A stretch of DNA of 64,000 bases from Gordonia sediminis (GTDB lineage Bacteria > Actinomycetota > Actinomycetes > Mycobacteriales > Mycobacteriaceae), in the NCBI GenBank assembly GCA_004193205.1, contig RZUM01000003.1:1-64000 (forward strand), written 5' to 3'. A program made the position numbers and the translations under genes. Shown one piece after another: positions 36,026 to 50,110 of this stretch (within the stretch, counting starts at the first letter, position 1; every line of letters begins with the position of its first letter). Under the pieces are notes generated by a model that worked only from the letters and a program-made list of their open reading frames with translations, had not been told where the DNA came from and made no database searches.

Positions 36026-37639
36026 TCAATGCGTCGCGAGGAACCGATCCATCGTCCGTTCGGCCAAGGCGGTGATCGTGAGCGACGGGTTGACGAGGCC
36101 GACGGCGCCGGGCACGAACGACCCGTCGACGACGTAGAGGTTGTCGTATCCGCGGATGGCCCCGTCCATCGATGCCGCCTTGCCCATGACGACGCCTCCG
36201 AGGCCGTGATAAGTGCTGCCGGAGCCGAAGCCTACCGCGCGGGCGGACAGCGGAATGCCGTTGGCGGGGTGGCCGAATCGCGTCTGGGTGCGCTCGTAGA
36301 AGTGTTGGACGAAGGCGTTCGCCTTCCGGTCGAGGTCGTTGCGGCCCTCGGGGAACGGGAAGTTGAGGACCCCGCGCCGGGTCGCGTGGTCGAAGTCGAT
36401 GGTTCCGCGCTCGTCGGTGTGCACCTGTATGAGGTGTGTGGTGAGGGTGCTGCCGAGTGGCGAGGGCAGGGGGGTGGCCTGGTAGACCATCGAGACCGGA
36501 CCGCCCGGGAGGCCATCCTCGTAGATGCGGGCGTACCCGGGCCCGCCCTGGACGGCGCCGTAGTTCTCCTGGGGATTGAGGCGGATGGTGAGGAAGTCGC
36601 CGTTGGCGCCGAAACCGTCGCCGATGCGGCCGGACAATCTGGGCAGCGTCCCGAGCGCGCGCGCCCGGACGAGGAGTTCGGTGGTGTGGAAGGAATCGGC
36701 CGCCATGAACAGGTAATCGGCCTGTGCGGTGAACGTGCGGACCGTCCTGCCCGAATAGTCGAGGACCCGTGCGGTTACGGCAAAACCCTTGCGGCGCGGC
36801 CGTTCCCGTATGTCGAAGACCTCGTGCATAGGCTTGATGGTGACCAGCCCGGTACGTTCTGCGGCGGGCAGGACGGTGTGGTCGAGCGATTTCTTGGCAC
36901 CGCTGTTCACCCCGTAGCTGAGATCCCCGATGGAGACACCTGCGGGCAGTTCGCCCCGGAGCTCGGCGCGGACGAGATCCCAGTCGATGGCGAAGTCGAA
37001 GAAGTGCGGCGCGGCGCCATAGCGGGCGATCAGCTGCAACCAGGATCGCGCCCCTACGTAATTCGGATGCGCGAGGATGTCGTCGGGCAACCCGGAGACG
37101 CCGAGCAGGCGCTTCGCCCGCGGGTAGTAGACCCTGGCCAGTTCGTCGTAGTCGGCGGCCGCGGGGAAGATCCGCTCGAAGTCCTGTCGGCGTGGGATCG
37201 GTGTGAACGATCCGAACACCAGCGACCCGCCGCCGACGCCCGCCCCGTAGACGGCTTCGATGCCATTGCCCGCCACGTGGTCGAGGACACCCGGGTACGG
37301 CTCGACGGGGATGGCCGCCGCGTACGTCGCGCCGGCCGGACTGCCGAACCACGCCGCGCGTTTGTCGGGCCTGACGAAGGTCGCGAATGTGTTGCCGTCG
37401 GCACGGATCGGCCAGCGGCGTCCGCGCTCGAAGACGGTCGTCGAGAACCCTGCCTGGCCGAGCCGCAGGGCCGCCACCGAGCCGCCGAATCCGCTGCCGA
37501 TCACGATGGCCGTCGGGCCTGGGGCGGCACCGGCCGGCGCATGGGTGGCGGCCAGTGCGCCGAGTGCACCGAGTCCGGCGACGCCGCGCAGCAATTGTCG
37601 ACGTGAGACGGATTCGTCAAATGGTCCGACGCCACCCAT
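36026..37639 (-). CDS. TAT-exported GMC oxidoreductase, cholesterol oxidase-like (copy 1)
   Basis: This 537-residue flavoprotein is colinear with the neighbouring copy. It has a twin-arginine signal SRRQLLRGVAGLGALGALAA, the FAD motif AIVIGSGFGGSVAAL, the shared ERGRRWPIRADGNTFATF segment and the C-terminal GSGSTYHGLGGVVM plus GLVNPSLTITALAERT with the active-site His and Asn. The ATG at 37639 lies 8 bases after TAGAGT; a TTG two codons earlier is a weaker option. The two genes look like a tandem duplication with divergence mainly in the signal peptide and the middle substrate domain. Confidence 0.87.
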   Translation of the reverse strand: MGGVGPFDESVSRRQLLRGVAGLGALGALAATHAPAGAAPGPTAIVIGSGFGGSVAALRLGQAGFSTTVFERGRRWPIRADGNTFATFVRPDKRAAWFGSPAGATYAAAIPVEPYPGVLDHVAGNGIEAVYGAGVGGGSLVFGSFTPIPRRQDFERIFPAAADYDELARVYYPRAKRLLGVSGLPDDILAHPNYVGARSWLQLIARYGAAPHFFDFAIDWDLVRAELRGELPAGVSIGDLSYGVNSGAKKSLDHTVLPAAERTGLVTIKPMHEVFDIRERPRRKGFAVTARVLDYSGRTVRTFTAQADYLFMAADSFHTTELLVRARALGTLPRLSGRIGDGFGANGDFLTIRLNPQENYGAVQGGPGYARIYEDGLPGGPVSMVYQATPLPSPLGSTLTTHLIQVHTDERGTIDFDHATRRGVLNFPFPEGRNDLDRKANAFVQHFYERTQTRFGHPANGIPLSARAVGFGSGSTYHGLGGVVMGKAASMDGAIRGYDNLYVVDGSFVPGAVGLVNPSLTITALAERTMDRFLATH

Positions 37640-37647
37640 GTGCAACG

Positions 37648-37653
37648 ACTCTA
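37648..37653 (-). promoter_or_regulatory. -10 hexamer TAGAGT for cholesterol oxidase copy 1
   Basis: On the minus strand TAGAGT ends 8 bases before the ATG at 37639. It overlaps the stop codon end of the acnR gene (which ends at 37651), so the promoter is embedded in the 3' end of acnR. Confidence 0.5.
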
Positions 37654-38223
37654 GTCGGATCGCTCCGCCCGCACAGACTCCTCGACAAGATCGAGTACTG
37701 CGCTGAGATCGCTGGTTGGTTGGCCCGACGCGATACGGGTGATCAGACCGTCGAGGACCAGATCGAGGTATTTGACGAGGACCTCGGTCGGCACGTCGTC
37801 GCGCAGGCGGCCGGCCTCACGTCCGCGCTCCAGCCGCCGCAGGGTGGCCTTCTCGACATCGGCCGAGCGCGCCAGCCAGGCCGACCGGAACGAGGCGTCG
37901 GTGCGCAGTTTCCGGGCGATCTCCAGCCGGGTCCCGAGCCAGTTGAAATCCTGTGGCCGCGCCAGCATGTCGCGCATGACCTGGACGAGACCCTGTTCGG
38001 CGGCGACGTCGGCCATCCGTTCGGCATCCTCCTGCGCCAGCGCGAGGAACAGGCCTTCCTTGTCCCGGTAGTGGTGGAAGATGGCGCCGCGCGACAGTCC
38101 GGTCGATTCCTCGATCCGTTTGACCGTCGCACCGTCGTAGCCGTACTCGGCGAAGCAGTGCCGCGCGCCGTCGAGAATCTCTCGACGACGCGCGGCAAGC
38201 CGGTCATCGCTGACCTTGGGCAC
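37651..38223 (-). CDS. acnR: TetR-family regulator AcnR (aconitase repressor)
   Basis: This 190-residue TetR protein has an N-terminal helix-turn-helix at about residues 28-50: GATVKRIEESTGLSRGAIFHHY. It lies 15 bases downstream of the aconitase gene on the same strand, the conserved acn-acnR arrangement of corynebacteria and mycobacteria (Rv1474c). In C. glutamicum AcnR represses acn and senses tricarboxylates with Mg. The operator found upstream of acn supports the same role here. Regulation would be a feedback loop because acnR is co-transcribed with its target. Confidence 0.92.
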   Translation of the reverse strand: MPKVSDDRLAARRREILDGARHCFAEYGYDGATVKRIEESTGLSRGAIFHHYRDKEGLFLALAQEDAERMADVAAEQGLVQVMRDMLARPQDFNWLGTRLEIARKLRTDASFRSAWLARSADVEKATLRRLERGREAGRLRDDVPTEVLVKYLDLVLDGLITRIASGQPTSDLSAVLDLVEESVRAERSD

Positions 38224-38238
38224 TTCTCGCGCTCCTGA

Positions 38239-41427
<3,189 letters not shown>

Positions 41428-42075
41428 ATGAGTCCGGGTGCGACGACGCAGGATCTGCTGGCATTGCCCTCGTCGGCGGCTCCCTCCACGGCCGCTCCCT
41501 CGACGGCTTCCCCCTCCACGGCGGCTCCCTCGACGGCGAGCGGTCCGGGTGGGGTCGACATGGCCGCACTCCTCGACGACGTCCGTGACGATCATGTGGC
41601 AGCGCCGGCCGAGGATGTGCCGGGGTTGCGCGAAGTGGTGGCCGACGCACAAGCGGACGGGTACGACGTCAGTTTCGTGGTGATCCCCAAGGCCCTGCCC
41701 AAGTTCACCCAGTACCGCGACATCGCGACCGAGCTGCAGGGCGAGGTCGGTGGGACGGTCATCGTCCTGGGGCCCAACTCGATGGGCAGCGCCTCGCCCG
41801 ACTTCAGCCGGTTCCAGCAGGAGAAGGCCACCGAGAACGTCAGGCTCGCCAATCCGCCGCAGGCCGCCCGGCAGCTGTGGGATCAGATGACCGCCCCGGC
41901 GCTCAACTGGACCGTCATCTCGATCATCCTGATCCTGGTGGTCGTCGCGGGCGCCGTCATCGCGCGGCTGGGTTCGCGGCGCCGCGCGGCCCGAGGGGGC
42001 GAACCGGGCGTCGAGGACGCCTCGACGTCGGCCGCCGGTCCGGGCACCCACGATCTCTCCCGCGACCTACCGTGA
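41428..42075 (+). CDS. Rv1476-like single-pass membrane protein
   Basis: This is a 215-residue protein. Residues 14-40 form a low-complexity Ser/Thr/Ala/Pro tract with four near-repeats of PSTA. A globular alpha/beta part follows (DVSFVVIPKALPKFTQYRD, then GGTVIVLGPNSMG). One hydrophobic segment near residues 159-178 and a basic RRRAARGG stop-transfer follow, then a short disordered tail. The globular part should lie outside the cell. It sits between acn and ripA as Rv1476 does, and its function is unknown. Confidence 0.85.
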   Translation: MSPGATTQDLLALPSSAAPSTAAPSTASPSTAAPSTASGPGGVDMAALLDDVRDDHVAAPAEDVPGLREVVADAQADGYDVSFVVIPKALPKFTQYRDIATELQGEVGGTVIVLGPNSMGSASPDFSRFQQEKATENVRLANPPQAARQLWDQMTAPALNWTVISIILILVVVAGAVIARLGSRRRAARGGEPGVEDASTSAAGPGTHDLSRDLP

Positions 42076-42105
42076 GCGCGATCCGCACCCCAATACCTGT
42101 ATAGC

Positions 42106-42140
42106 GAGACACGCCGGGATTCCCACGCCCGGCGTGTCTC
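42106..42140 (+). terminator. Intrinsic terminator after the Rv1476-like gene
   Basis: GAGACACGCCGGG (42106-42118) pairs perfectly with CCCGGCGTGTCTC (42128-42140) across a 9-base loop and is followed by TTTCGTT. The 13-bp stem lies 31 bases after the stop codon, so ripA downstream needs its own promoter. Confidence 0.85.
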
Positions 42141-42411
42141 TTTCGTTGCAAGATCGAGATCTTTCCCACGCCTGGCTTCTTTGGCCTGCTCACAGCATTT
42201 TCCCAGGTAATCACGTCAATGTAATTCGTGACTACTGTTTTCCCATGCGTTCGGTGTGACGTACGGTTCTGTTGTCACGAGTGGTGCCCGAGTGGTGGGC
42301 GGCACCGCGAGTGATGCATGGTGCGTCGTGCGCGGCGTCGAGAAAGGACGCGCGCCGGCGTGACGGGTGCGGGTGTGACGGGGCACCTCCGCCGACGACG
42401 AGGGAGTTCTG
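42141..42411 (+). promoter_or_regulatory. ripA upstream region with imperfect inverted repeat
   Basis: GTAATCACG (42207-42215) and CGTGACTAC (42227-42235) form an inverted repeat matching at 8 of 9 positions around an 11-base AT-rich centre. A TACTGT hexamer (42233-42238) overlaps its right arm as a possible -10. Transcription from there would give a leader of about 165 bases that contains a GGTGCC/GGCACC hairpin (42283-42306) before the AGGGAG ribosome binding site. The regulator is not identified. MtrA, known to control rip-type genes in actinobacteria, is one candidate. Confidence 0.4.
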
Positions 42412-43926
42412 GTGAGCCGAGGAAATACCGCGAAGGCGCGCGGAGGACCGCCGCCGGCACGACTGTGTGCGCTCGTGGTCATCGTCGTGCTGAGTGCCCT
42501 CGGGGCCGGCCAGGCCTGGGGTGCGCCAGGCCGCACGCCAGCCGGGGTGTCCAACCTGATCAACCAGATCGCGAAGGTCAACCAGAACATCGCCGATCTC
42601 GACAACGCCGTCGCGGTCCGGCAGGAGAACGTGAACCGCGCACTTGTCGACTACCAGAACTCGCTCGCGGCACAACAACTCGCGACCGTGGCGGCCCAGG
42701 CGGCGAAGAAGTCGCTCACCGAGGCCGGCCGTCAGGTGACGCAGGCCCAGGTCGCGTTCGACCGGTTCGTCCGCGACGTCTATCGCCAGGGCAGCGCGCA
42801 GGGGTCGATGGCGAACTATGTGTCCTCCGACGACCCGCAGGGCGTCCTGGAACGGGTGACCGTGCTCGACCGACTCGGCAAGCAGCAGCGCGACACCATC
42901 GAGCGTCTCGAGGTGGCCCGCAACCAGAAGGCCAACCGGCTCGCCGCGGTCGAGGCGACCCGTCGTCAGGCGGCCTTCGCCACGCGAAGCGCGGCCACAC
43001 GCAAGGACGACGCCCTCGCGGCCGTCGCCGCGGCCCGGTCGGCGGTATCGGCCGAGCAGGACAAACGCTCCGCGCTGATCCGTCAGCGCGACGAGGTCCA
43101 GGCCAGCCTGGACAAGATCCGCGGGGTGGTACCCAAGAAGCCGGCTGCGGAGACGACGACCGTCGTGGGCGACCTGCTGAGCAATCTGTTCCCCGATTCC
43201 CCGGGCACTCCCGCCACCCCGATCGGCCCGGGCACCACGCCGACCGAGGGCGACAATGCTGCGCTCGCCGTGGCGGCCACCGCGGCGGCCAAGCTCGCGC
43301 TCGACGTGGGCCAGAAGGTGCTCGCCGAACTCGTCGGACGGCAGCAGCTGCCGCATTCGCAACTCCTCGACGAACTCGGCGTCGGCGGCTCGGACATGGC
43401 GGGCAGCGGTCCGGATTCGCTGAGCTCGGTGTTGAGCACCGGCAGCCTCGGGTCGTTGTTCGGCAGTTCGTCGGGCGGCGGGATGGTACGGCCGGGATTG
43501 CGCGGTCCGCAGGCGGTGGAGGTCGTCGTCAACCGTGCGCTGTCGCAGCTCGGGGTGCCCTACGCCTGGGGCGGCGGAGACGCGAACGGTCCCACGCGCG
43601 GCATCCGCGACGGCGGCGTCGCCGACAGCTACGGCGACTTCAACAAGGTCGGCTACGACTGCTCGGGTCTGATGATGTACGCGTTCGGCGGGGTCGGCAT
43701 CGACCTGCCGCACTACACCGGATACCAATACACCTCCGGGCCGCAGGTCCCGCTGTCGCAGATGCGTCGCGGCGACATGATCTTCTACGGACCCAATGCC
43801 AGCCAGCACGTGGCGCTGTACCTCGGCGACAACAAGATGGTCGAAGCCAAGCAGTCGGGTACCGACGTGATGGTCTCGCCGCTGCGGACCGATGGTGCGA
43901 TGCCCAACGTCGTGCGCCTGCTCTGA
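42412..43926 (+). CDS. ripA: Secreted NlpC/P60 peptidoglycan endopeptidase, RipA-like
   Basis: This is a 504-residue protein. A signal peptide with hydrophobic core LCALVVIVVLSALGAG ends near residue 38. Residues 45-240 are a long coiled coil that would keep the enzyme inactive or bind partners. After a Pro/Gly-rich linker the NlpC/P60 domain fills the last 145 residues: VPYAWGGGD, the nucleophile in GYDCSGLMMYAF and the His in ASQHVALYLGD. RipA cleaves D-Glu/mDAP bonds in stem peptides to separate daughter cells. The GTG at 42412 has AGGGAG upstream. Only one rip gene is present here, whereas M. tuberculosis has ripA and ripB side by side. Confidence 0.92.
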   Translation: MSRGNTAKARGGPPPARLCALVVIVVLSALGAGQAWGAPGRTPAGVSNLINQIAKVNQNIADLDNAVAVRQENVNRALVDYQNSLAAQQLATVAAQAAKKSLTEAGRQVTQAQVAFDRFVRDVYRQGSAQGSMANYVSSDDPQGVLERVTVLDRLGKQQRDTIERLEVARNQKANRLAAVEATRRQAAFATRSAATRKDDALAAVAAARSAVSAEQDKRSALIRQRDEVQASLDKIRGVVPKKPAAETTTVVGDLLSNLFPDSPGTPATPIGPGTTPTEGDNAALAVAATAAAKLALDVGQKVLAELVGRQQLPHSQLLDELGVGGSDMAGSGPDSLSSVLSTGSLGSLFGSSSGGGMVRPGLRGPQAVEVVVNRALSQLGVPYAWGGGDANGPTRGIRDGGVADSYGDFNKVGYDCSGLMMYAFGGVGIDLPHYTGYQYTSGPQVPLSQMRRGDMIFYGPNASQHVALYLGDNKMVEAKQSGTDVMVSPLRTDGAMPNVVRLL

Positions 43927-44112
43927 TACGCCTCCTCTGATACGCCTCGCGAACCTACTGGTCGGGCGTCGACGATGATGTCGGCGCCCGACACGGTGTC
44001 GGCGGCGTCCGACCACCGTGGCGGGGTTTGACCGAACGCGACTACGCTGGCAGCCACGTATTGCGCGCCCATGGCAGCGCCACGCGACTCGTCGATGAAC
44101 AGGAGTACCCGG

Positions 44113-45318
44113 TTGACCTCTTCGCATCCCCCTGCCGATCCCGCGAGCGGAGCCGGCCCGGACGGATCGGTCACGTTGTCCGACGCTGATGTCAAGCTGC
44201 TGGAACGAGCGATCTACGAGGTGAAACGGGTCATCGTCGGGCAGGACCAGCTCGTCGAACGCATCCTTGTCGGGTTGCTGGCCCGCGGACACATCCTCCT
44301 CGAGGGCGTGCCGGGTGTCGCCAAGACGCTGGCGGTGGAGACCTTTGCCACGGTGGTGGGGGGATCGTTCTCCCGCGTCCAGTTCACCCCCGACCTGGTG
44401 CCCACCGACCTGATCGGTACCCGGATCTACCGTCAGGGACGCGAGGAGTTCGACACCGAACTCGGTCCGGTTGTCGCGAACTTCCTGCTGGCCGACGAGA
44501 TCAACCGTGCGCCGGCCAAGGTGCAGTCCGCCCTGCTGGAGGTGATGGCCGAGCGCCACGTCTCCATCGGTGGCACCACCTACCCGATGCCCGACCCGTT
44601 CCTGGTGATGGCCACCCAGAACCCCATCGAGAACGAGGGCGTCTACCCGCTGCCGGAAGCGCAGCGCGACCGCTTCCTGTTCAAGGTCCTCGTCGACTAC
44701 CCCTCGGTTGAGGAGGAACGCGAGATCGTCTACCGGATGGGCAATGTCCCGCCGACCGCCTCGCAGGTGCTCGACCCGACAACCATGATCCGGCTGCAGC
44801 GGACCGCGGCCAACGTCTTCGTTCATCACGCGCTCGTCGACTACGTGGTGCGGGTGATCAACGCGACGCGCCGGCCCGGCGAGCTCGGGCTGTCGGACGT
44901 CGCCGCCTGGCTGTCCTACGGCGCGTCGCCGCGCGCCACCCTGGGGATCGTCGCGTCCGCACGGGCGCTGGCGCTGGTGCGCGGTCGCGATTACGTGATC
45001 CCCCAGGACGTGGTGGAGATCATCCCCGATGTGCTGCGCCACCGCCTCGTCCTCAGTTACGACGCGCTGGCCGACGAGGTGGACGCCGATCAGGTGATCA
45101 CCCGCGTCCTGCAGACCGTGGGTCTGCCGCAGGTCGGCGCCCAGCCGGTGGCCGTGGGCGGATATCCGGCACCCGGACAGAGCTTTCCGAACCAGCAGGC
45201 GTCGCACCAGAACATGTCGCCGCAGGCACCGGGCCGGCCCGCCCCGCAGCCCGCATCCACCGGTCAGGAGAACGGTGCTGCGGTGAACCAGGCGGCACCA
45301 CGGTATGCCGGCCAATAG
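44113..45318 (+). CDS. moxR: MoxR-type AAA+ ATPase
   Basis: This is a 401-residue AAA+ ATPase. Walker A is EGVPGVAKTLAV, Walker B LLADEINRAPAK and sensor 1 MATQNPIENEGVYPLPEAQ, with a C-terminal lid. A Gln/Pro-rich disordered tail of about 50 residues follows. MoxR proteins act as chaperones for metal insertion or for VWA proteins. The TTG at 44113 is preferred: AGGAG lies 7 bases upstream and the protein then begins TSSHPPAD, like mycobacterial MoxR1. ATG codons at 44071 and 44095 lack such a site. It overlaps the DUF58 gene by 14 bases. Confidence 0.9.
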   Translation: MTSSHPPADPASGAGPDGSVTLSDADVKLLERAIYEVKRVIVGQDQLVERILVGLLARGHILLEGVPGVAKTLAVETFATVVGGSFSRVQFTPDLVPTDLIGTRIYRQGREEFDTELGPVVANFLLADEINRAPAKVQSALLEVMAERHVSIGGTTYPMPDPFLVMATQNPIENEGVYPLPEAQRDRFLFKVLVDYPSVEEEREIVYRMGNVPPTASQVLDPTTMIRLQRTAANVFVHHALVDYVVRVINATRRPGELGLSDVAAWLSYGASPRATLGIVASARALALVRGRDYVIPQDVVEIIPDVLRHRLVLSYDALADEVDADQVITRVLQTVGLPQVGAQPVAVGGYPAPGQSFPNQQASHQNMSPQAPGRPAPQPASTGQENGAAVNQAAPRYAGQ

Positions 45319-46243
45319 CGAACTGCCGTCGCTCGGGGCCGGGCTGCTGTCCGAACCGCAGCTGACCGCCGCACTGAAAACGCTGGAACTGAGCGTGCGG
45401 CGCAAACTCGACGGCGTGCTGCAGGGTGAACACCTCGGGTTGATCCCCGGCCCGGGCTCGGAGCCGGGGGAGGCACGTGCGTATCAGCCCGGCGACGACA
45501 TCCGCCGGATGGAATGGTCGGTCACCGCACGGACCACTCAGCCGCATGTCCGGCAGATGGTGGCCGACCGGGAACTCGAGACGTGGCTGGTGGTCGACGT
45601 CTCGGCCAGCCTGGACTTCGGCACGGTCAACTGCACCAAACGCGACCTCGCGGTGGCGGCCGCGGCCGCGATCGTGCACCTGACCTCCGGCGGCGGCAAT
45701 CGGCACGGCGCGATCGTGGTCACCGGGGATCAGGTGGTCCGCATCCCCGCCCGCAGCGGCCGCGCGCACGCCCAGAACCTGCTGAAGGCGATCGCGTCCA
45801 CGACCCGCGCGGCCACCGGGGTGCGCGGAGACCTGCACGCGGGCATCGAGGCCCTGCGCCGGCCGCAGCGTCGTCGGGGTCTGGCGGTCATCATCAGCGA
45901 CTTCCTCGGGCCGATCGACTGGGAGCGTTCGTTGCGGGCCATCGGCGCCCATCACGAGCTGCTCGCCGTCGAGGTCCTCGACCGGCGCGACCTCGAACTT
46001 CCCGATGTCGGCGAGGTCACGCTGGCCGACGCCGAGTCCGGTGAGATCCGCGAGCTGACCATCACCCCGACGGTGCGTCGCGACTTCGCCGCAGCCGCCC
46101 GCGCCCACCAGCTGAAGGTGCATCGCACCGTCCGCAGCTGCGGGGGACCGGTGTTGAGCCTGCGCACCGACCGGGACTGGATCACCGACGTGGTGAAGTT
46201 CGTCGCGCAACGCCGCCGCGGTCTGGCCGCCGGGGTCGGGTGA
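45305..46243 (+). CDS. DUF58 domain protein (MoxR-associated)
   Basis: This 312-residue protein has the DUF58 core YQPGDDIRRMEWSVTARTTQP near residue 60 and a degenerate VWA-like fold after it (WLVVDVSASLDFGT, where DVSAS is a MIDAS-type motif). No membrane segment is obvious. It partners with MoxR and the next VWA protein in a conserved envelope-stress or metal-maturation module (Rv1479-Rv1481 order). Genes overlap on the 5' side and lie 7 bases apart on the 3' side, so all three are co-expressed. Confidence 0.9.
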   Translation: MPANSELPSLGAGLLSEPQLTAALKTLELSVRRKLDGVLQGEHLGLIPGPGSEPGEARAYQPGDDIRRMEWSVTARTTQPHVRQMVADRELETWLVVDVSASLDFGTVNCTKRDLAVAAAAAIVHLTSGGGNRHGAIVVTGDQVVRIPARSGRAHAQNLLKAIASTTRAATGVRGDLHAGIEALRRPQRRRGLAVIISDFLGPIDWERSLRAIGAHHELLAVEVLDRRDLELPDVGEVTLADAESGEIRELTITPTVRRDFAAAARAHQLKVHRTVRSCGGPVLSLRTDRDWITDVVKFVAQRRRGLAAGVG

Positions 46244-46250
46244 TCGCGGG

Positions 46251-47995
<1,745 letters not shown>

Positions 47996-48053
47996 TCGCC
48001 ACTGATCACCGGACAGACATCCGAGAAACATTCGAGCTTGAGGAGCTGACAGC

Positions 48054-48890
48054 GTGACCGGAATTCTCGACGGCAAGACGGTGGTCGTCACCGGCATCAT
48101 CACCGATGCCTCGATCGCCTTCCACACCGCGAAGATCGCCCAAGAACAGGGTGCGAAGGTGATCATCACCGGTATCCCGGATCGGTTGCGGTTGATCGAC
48201 CGGATCGCCAAGCGCATGCCGGCCGAGGTGCCGCCGGCGATTCCACTCGACGTCACCGACGAGGAGTATCTCGGTGGGCTGGCCGACAGGTTGCGCGAAC
48301 TCGCACCCGAGGGCGTCGACGGTCTGGTCCACTCGATCGCCTTCGCTCCGCGCACGCTGATGGGCCCCGACGCGCTGCCGTTCCTCGAGGGTCCGGGCCC
48401 GGATGTGGCCAGATCGTTCGAGATCTCGGCCTGGAGTTACGCGTCGCTGGCCCGGGCGGTGCTGCCGGTCATGAACGAGGGCGGCTCGATCGTCGGCATG
48501 GACTTCGATCCCCGCACCGCGATGCCCGACTACAACTGGATGGGCGTGGCCAAGGCGGCGCTGGAGTCGGTGAACCGGTACGTGGCGCGCGAGGTCGGCT
48601 ACGCCAAGAAGATCCGGTCGAATCTGGTCGCCGCCGGTCCGATCAAGACCCTGGCCGCCAAGGCGATCGCCGGGACCGCCACCGACGACGCCAAGAAGCT
48701 GAACATGCTCAACACCTATTGGGACGGAGCGTCGCCGATCGGGTGGAACGTCGACGACCCGACCGTGGTCGGCACCAGCGTGTGCACCCTGCTGTCGGAC
48801 TGGCTGCCCGGCACCACCGGCTCCATCGTCTACGTCGACGGCGGCGCGAGCCACAACACCTGGTTCCCGGAGAACTTCATCGACCAGTGA
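48054..48890 (+). CDS. inhA: Enoyl-ACP reductase InhA
   Basis: This 278-residue NADH-dependent enoyl reductase completes each FAS-II elongation cycle for mycolic acids and is the isoniazid target in mycobacteria. The modified glycine motif [14 protein letters not shown] is at the N-terminus. VHSIAFAP keeps the Ser equivalent to M. tuberculosis Ser94, and [17 protein letters not shown] holds the catalytic Tyr and Lys. The GTG at 48054 has GAGGAG 8 bases upstream. It shares four bases with hemH. Its presence marks a mycolate-producing organism. Confidence 0.97.
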   Translation: MTGILDGKTVVVTGIITDASIAFHTAKIAQEQGAKVIITGIPDRLRLIDRIAKRMPAEVPPAIPLDVTDEEYLGGLADRLRELAPEGVDGLVHSIAFAPRTLMGPDALPFLEGPGPDVARSFEISAWSYASLARAVLPVMNEGGSIVGMDFDPRTAMPDYNWMGVAKAALESVNRYVAREVGYAKKIRSNLVAAGPIKTLAAKAIAGTATDDAKKLNMLNTYWDGASPIGWNVDDPTVVGTSVCTLLSDWLPGTTGSIVYVDGGASHNTWFPENFIDQ

Positions 48891-49996
48891 CCACCACGGC
48901 GCAGCGATTCGACGCCTTGCTGTTCCTGTCCTTCGGCGGACCGGATGGACCCGAGGACGTGATGCCGTTCCTGGAGAACGTCACGCGTGGTCGGGGAGTG
49001 CCGCCCGAACGCCTGGAGGCAGTCGCACAGCACTATCTGCACTTCGGTGGCGTGTCGCCGATCAATCGCCTGAACCTGGAGATGATCGACTCGCTGCGGT
49101 CTGCGCTCGCACATCGCGGCCGTGATCTCCCGGTCTATTTCGGCAACCGCAACTGGCATCCGATGGTCTCCGACACCCTTGCGCAGATGTATCGCGAAGG
49201 GCATCGTCGGATCCTGGTGTTTCCCACCTCGGCGTGGGCCGGCTACTCGGGGTGCCGGCAGTATCACGAGGACATCGCCCGGGCCGTGGCCGCGCTCGCC
49301 GAAGCCGAACCCGCGAGCGTGGGCGATCCCATGTTGCTGCGCAAGCTGCCCCAGTACTGGGATGAACCGGCATTCGTGGCCGCGGGAGCCGACGCGGTGC
49401 GACGTGCACAGGCATCCCTGCCGATCGGGTCGAGTGCGCCGCGGTTGGTGTTCACGGCACATTCGGTGCCGGTCTCGGCCGATCGGGCCGCCGGCCCGGC
49501 CGCGGACGGCGGTGTCCTGTATTCGAAGCAGGTTCATGCGGCGGCGGCGGCGGTCGCCGCGGCGACCGGGTTTGAGCAGTTCGATCAGGTGTGGCAGTCC
49601 CGATCGGGCCCGCCCCAGGTGCCGTGGCTCGAACCGGACATCTGCGATCACCTGGAAGCGATTGCCGCACAAGGTGTTCGGCAGGTCATCGTGGCACCGG
49701 TCGGTTTCGTGTCCGACCATCTCGAGGTGATCTGGGATCTCGACAACGAAGCCGCCGAGACGGCCGCCCGACTCGGCATGGACTTCGTTCGCGCCGACAC
49801 CGTCGGCACCGACCCTGCGTTCGTCGAGATGATCGTCGACCTCATCGACCGTTACGTCGACGGTGACGGTGACCTGTCGGCGATGGGCTGCGGCGACAAC
49901 GGTCAAGCGTGCCGCCCCGACTGCTGCATCCCCGCAGCCCGGCCACGCCCACCCACCCAGCCACCGTCCCCGCCCACCCGCCGCAACCCTGAGTAG
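48887..49996 (+). CDS. hemH: Ferrochelatase (coproporphyrin type)
   Basis: This 369-residue enzyme inserts iron into the porphyrin; in actinobacteria the substrate is coproporphyrin III. Conserved segments are [15 protein letters not shown] at the N-terminus, VFTAHSVP with the active-site His near residue 186, and [19 protein letters not shown]. The C-terminus has [15 protein letters not shown], cysteines that bind the [2Fe-2S] cluster of actinobacterial ferrochelatases together with one further upstream. A Pro-rich tail of about 20 residues follows. The GTG overlaps the inhA stop (GTGA), as in the Rv1484-Rv1485 pair. Confidence 0.95.
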   Translation: MTTTAQRFDALLFLSFGGPDGPEDVMPFLENVTRGRGVPPERLEAVAQHYLHFGGVSPINRLNLEMIDSLRSALAHRGRDLPVYFGNRNWHPMVSDTLAQMYREGHRRILVFPTSAWAGYSGCRQYHEDIARAVAALAEAEPASVGDPMLLRKLPQYWDEPAFVAAGADAVRRAQASLPIGSSAPRLVFTAHSVPVSADRAAGPAADGGVLYSKQVHAAAAAVAAATGFEQFDQVWQSRSGPPQVPWLEPDICDHLEAIAAQGVRQVIVAPVGFVSDHLEVIWDLDNEAAETAARLGMDFVRADTVGTDPAFVEMIVDLIDRYVDGDGDLSAMGCGDNGQACRPDCCIPAARPRPPTQPPSPPTRRNPE

Positions 49997-50068
49997 GTTC
50001 TTCCCCCGGACTTGCGTTCCTCCGCTCCCTGCAGAGGGTGGACGAACGCAATTCTGGGGGAAGAACCT
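49995..50068. terminator. Nested inverted repeat between convergent hemH and Rv1486c-like gene
   Basis: AGGTTCTTCCCCC (49995-50007) pairs perfectly with GGGGGAAGAACCT (50056-50068). Inside it TTGCGTTC (50012-50019) pairs with GAACGCAA (50044-50051). The outer left arm starts at the hemH stop. The structure lies between convergent genes, so it probably ends both transcripts. It is larger than a usual terminator and may be a small palindromic repeat. Confidence 0.65.
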
Positions 50069-50110
50069 GACGGGGGCGCCGGGGCGCGGCGCCGACGGCA
50101 GGCGGGCTGG

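Noticed and set aside
42141-42411. Cyclic di-AMP (ydaO-type) riboswitch before ripA
   Set aside because: Such elements precede NlpC/P60 genes in some actinobacteria, but I could not find the conserved core segments in this leader.
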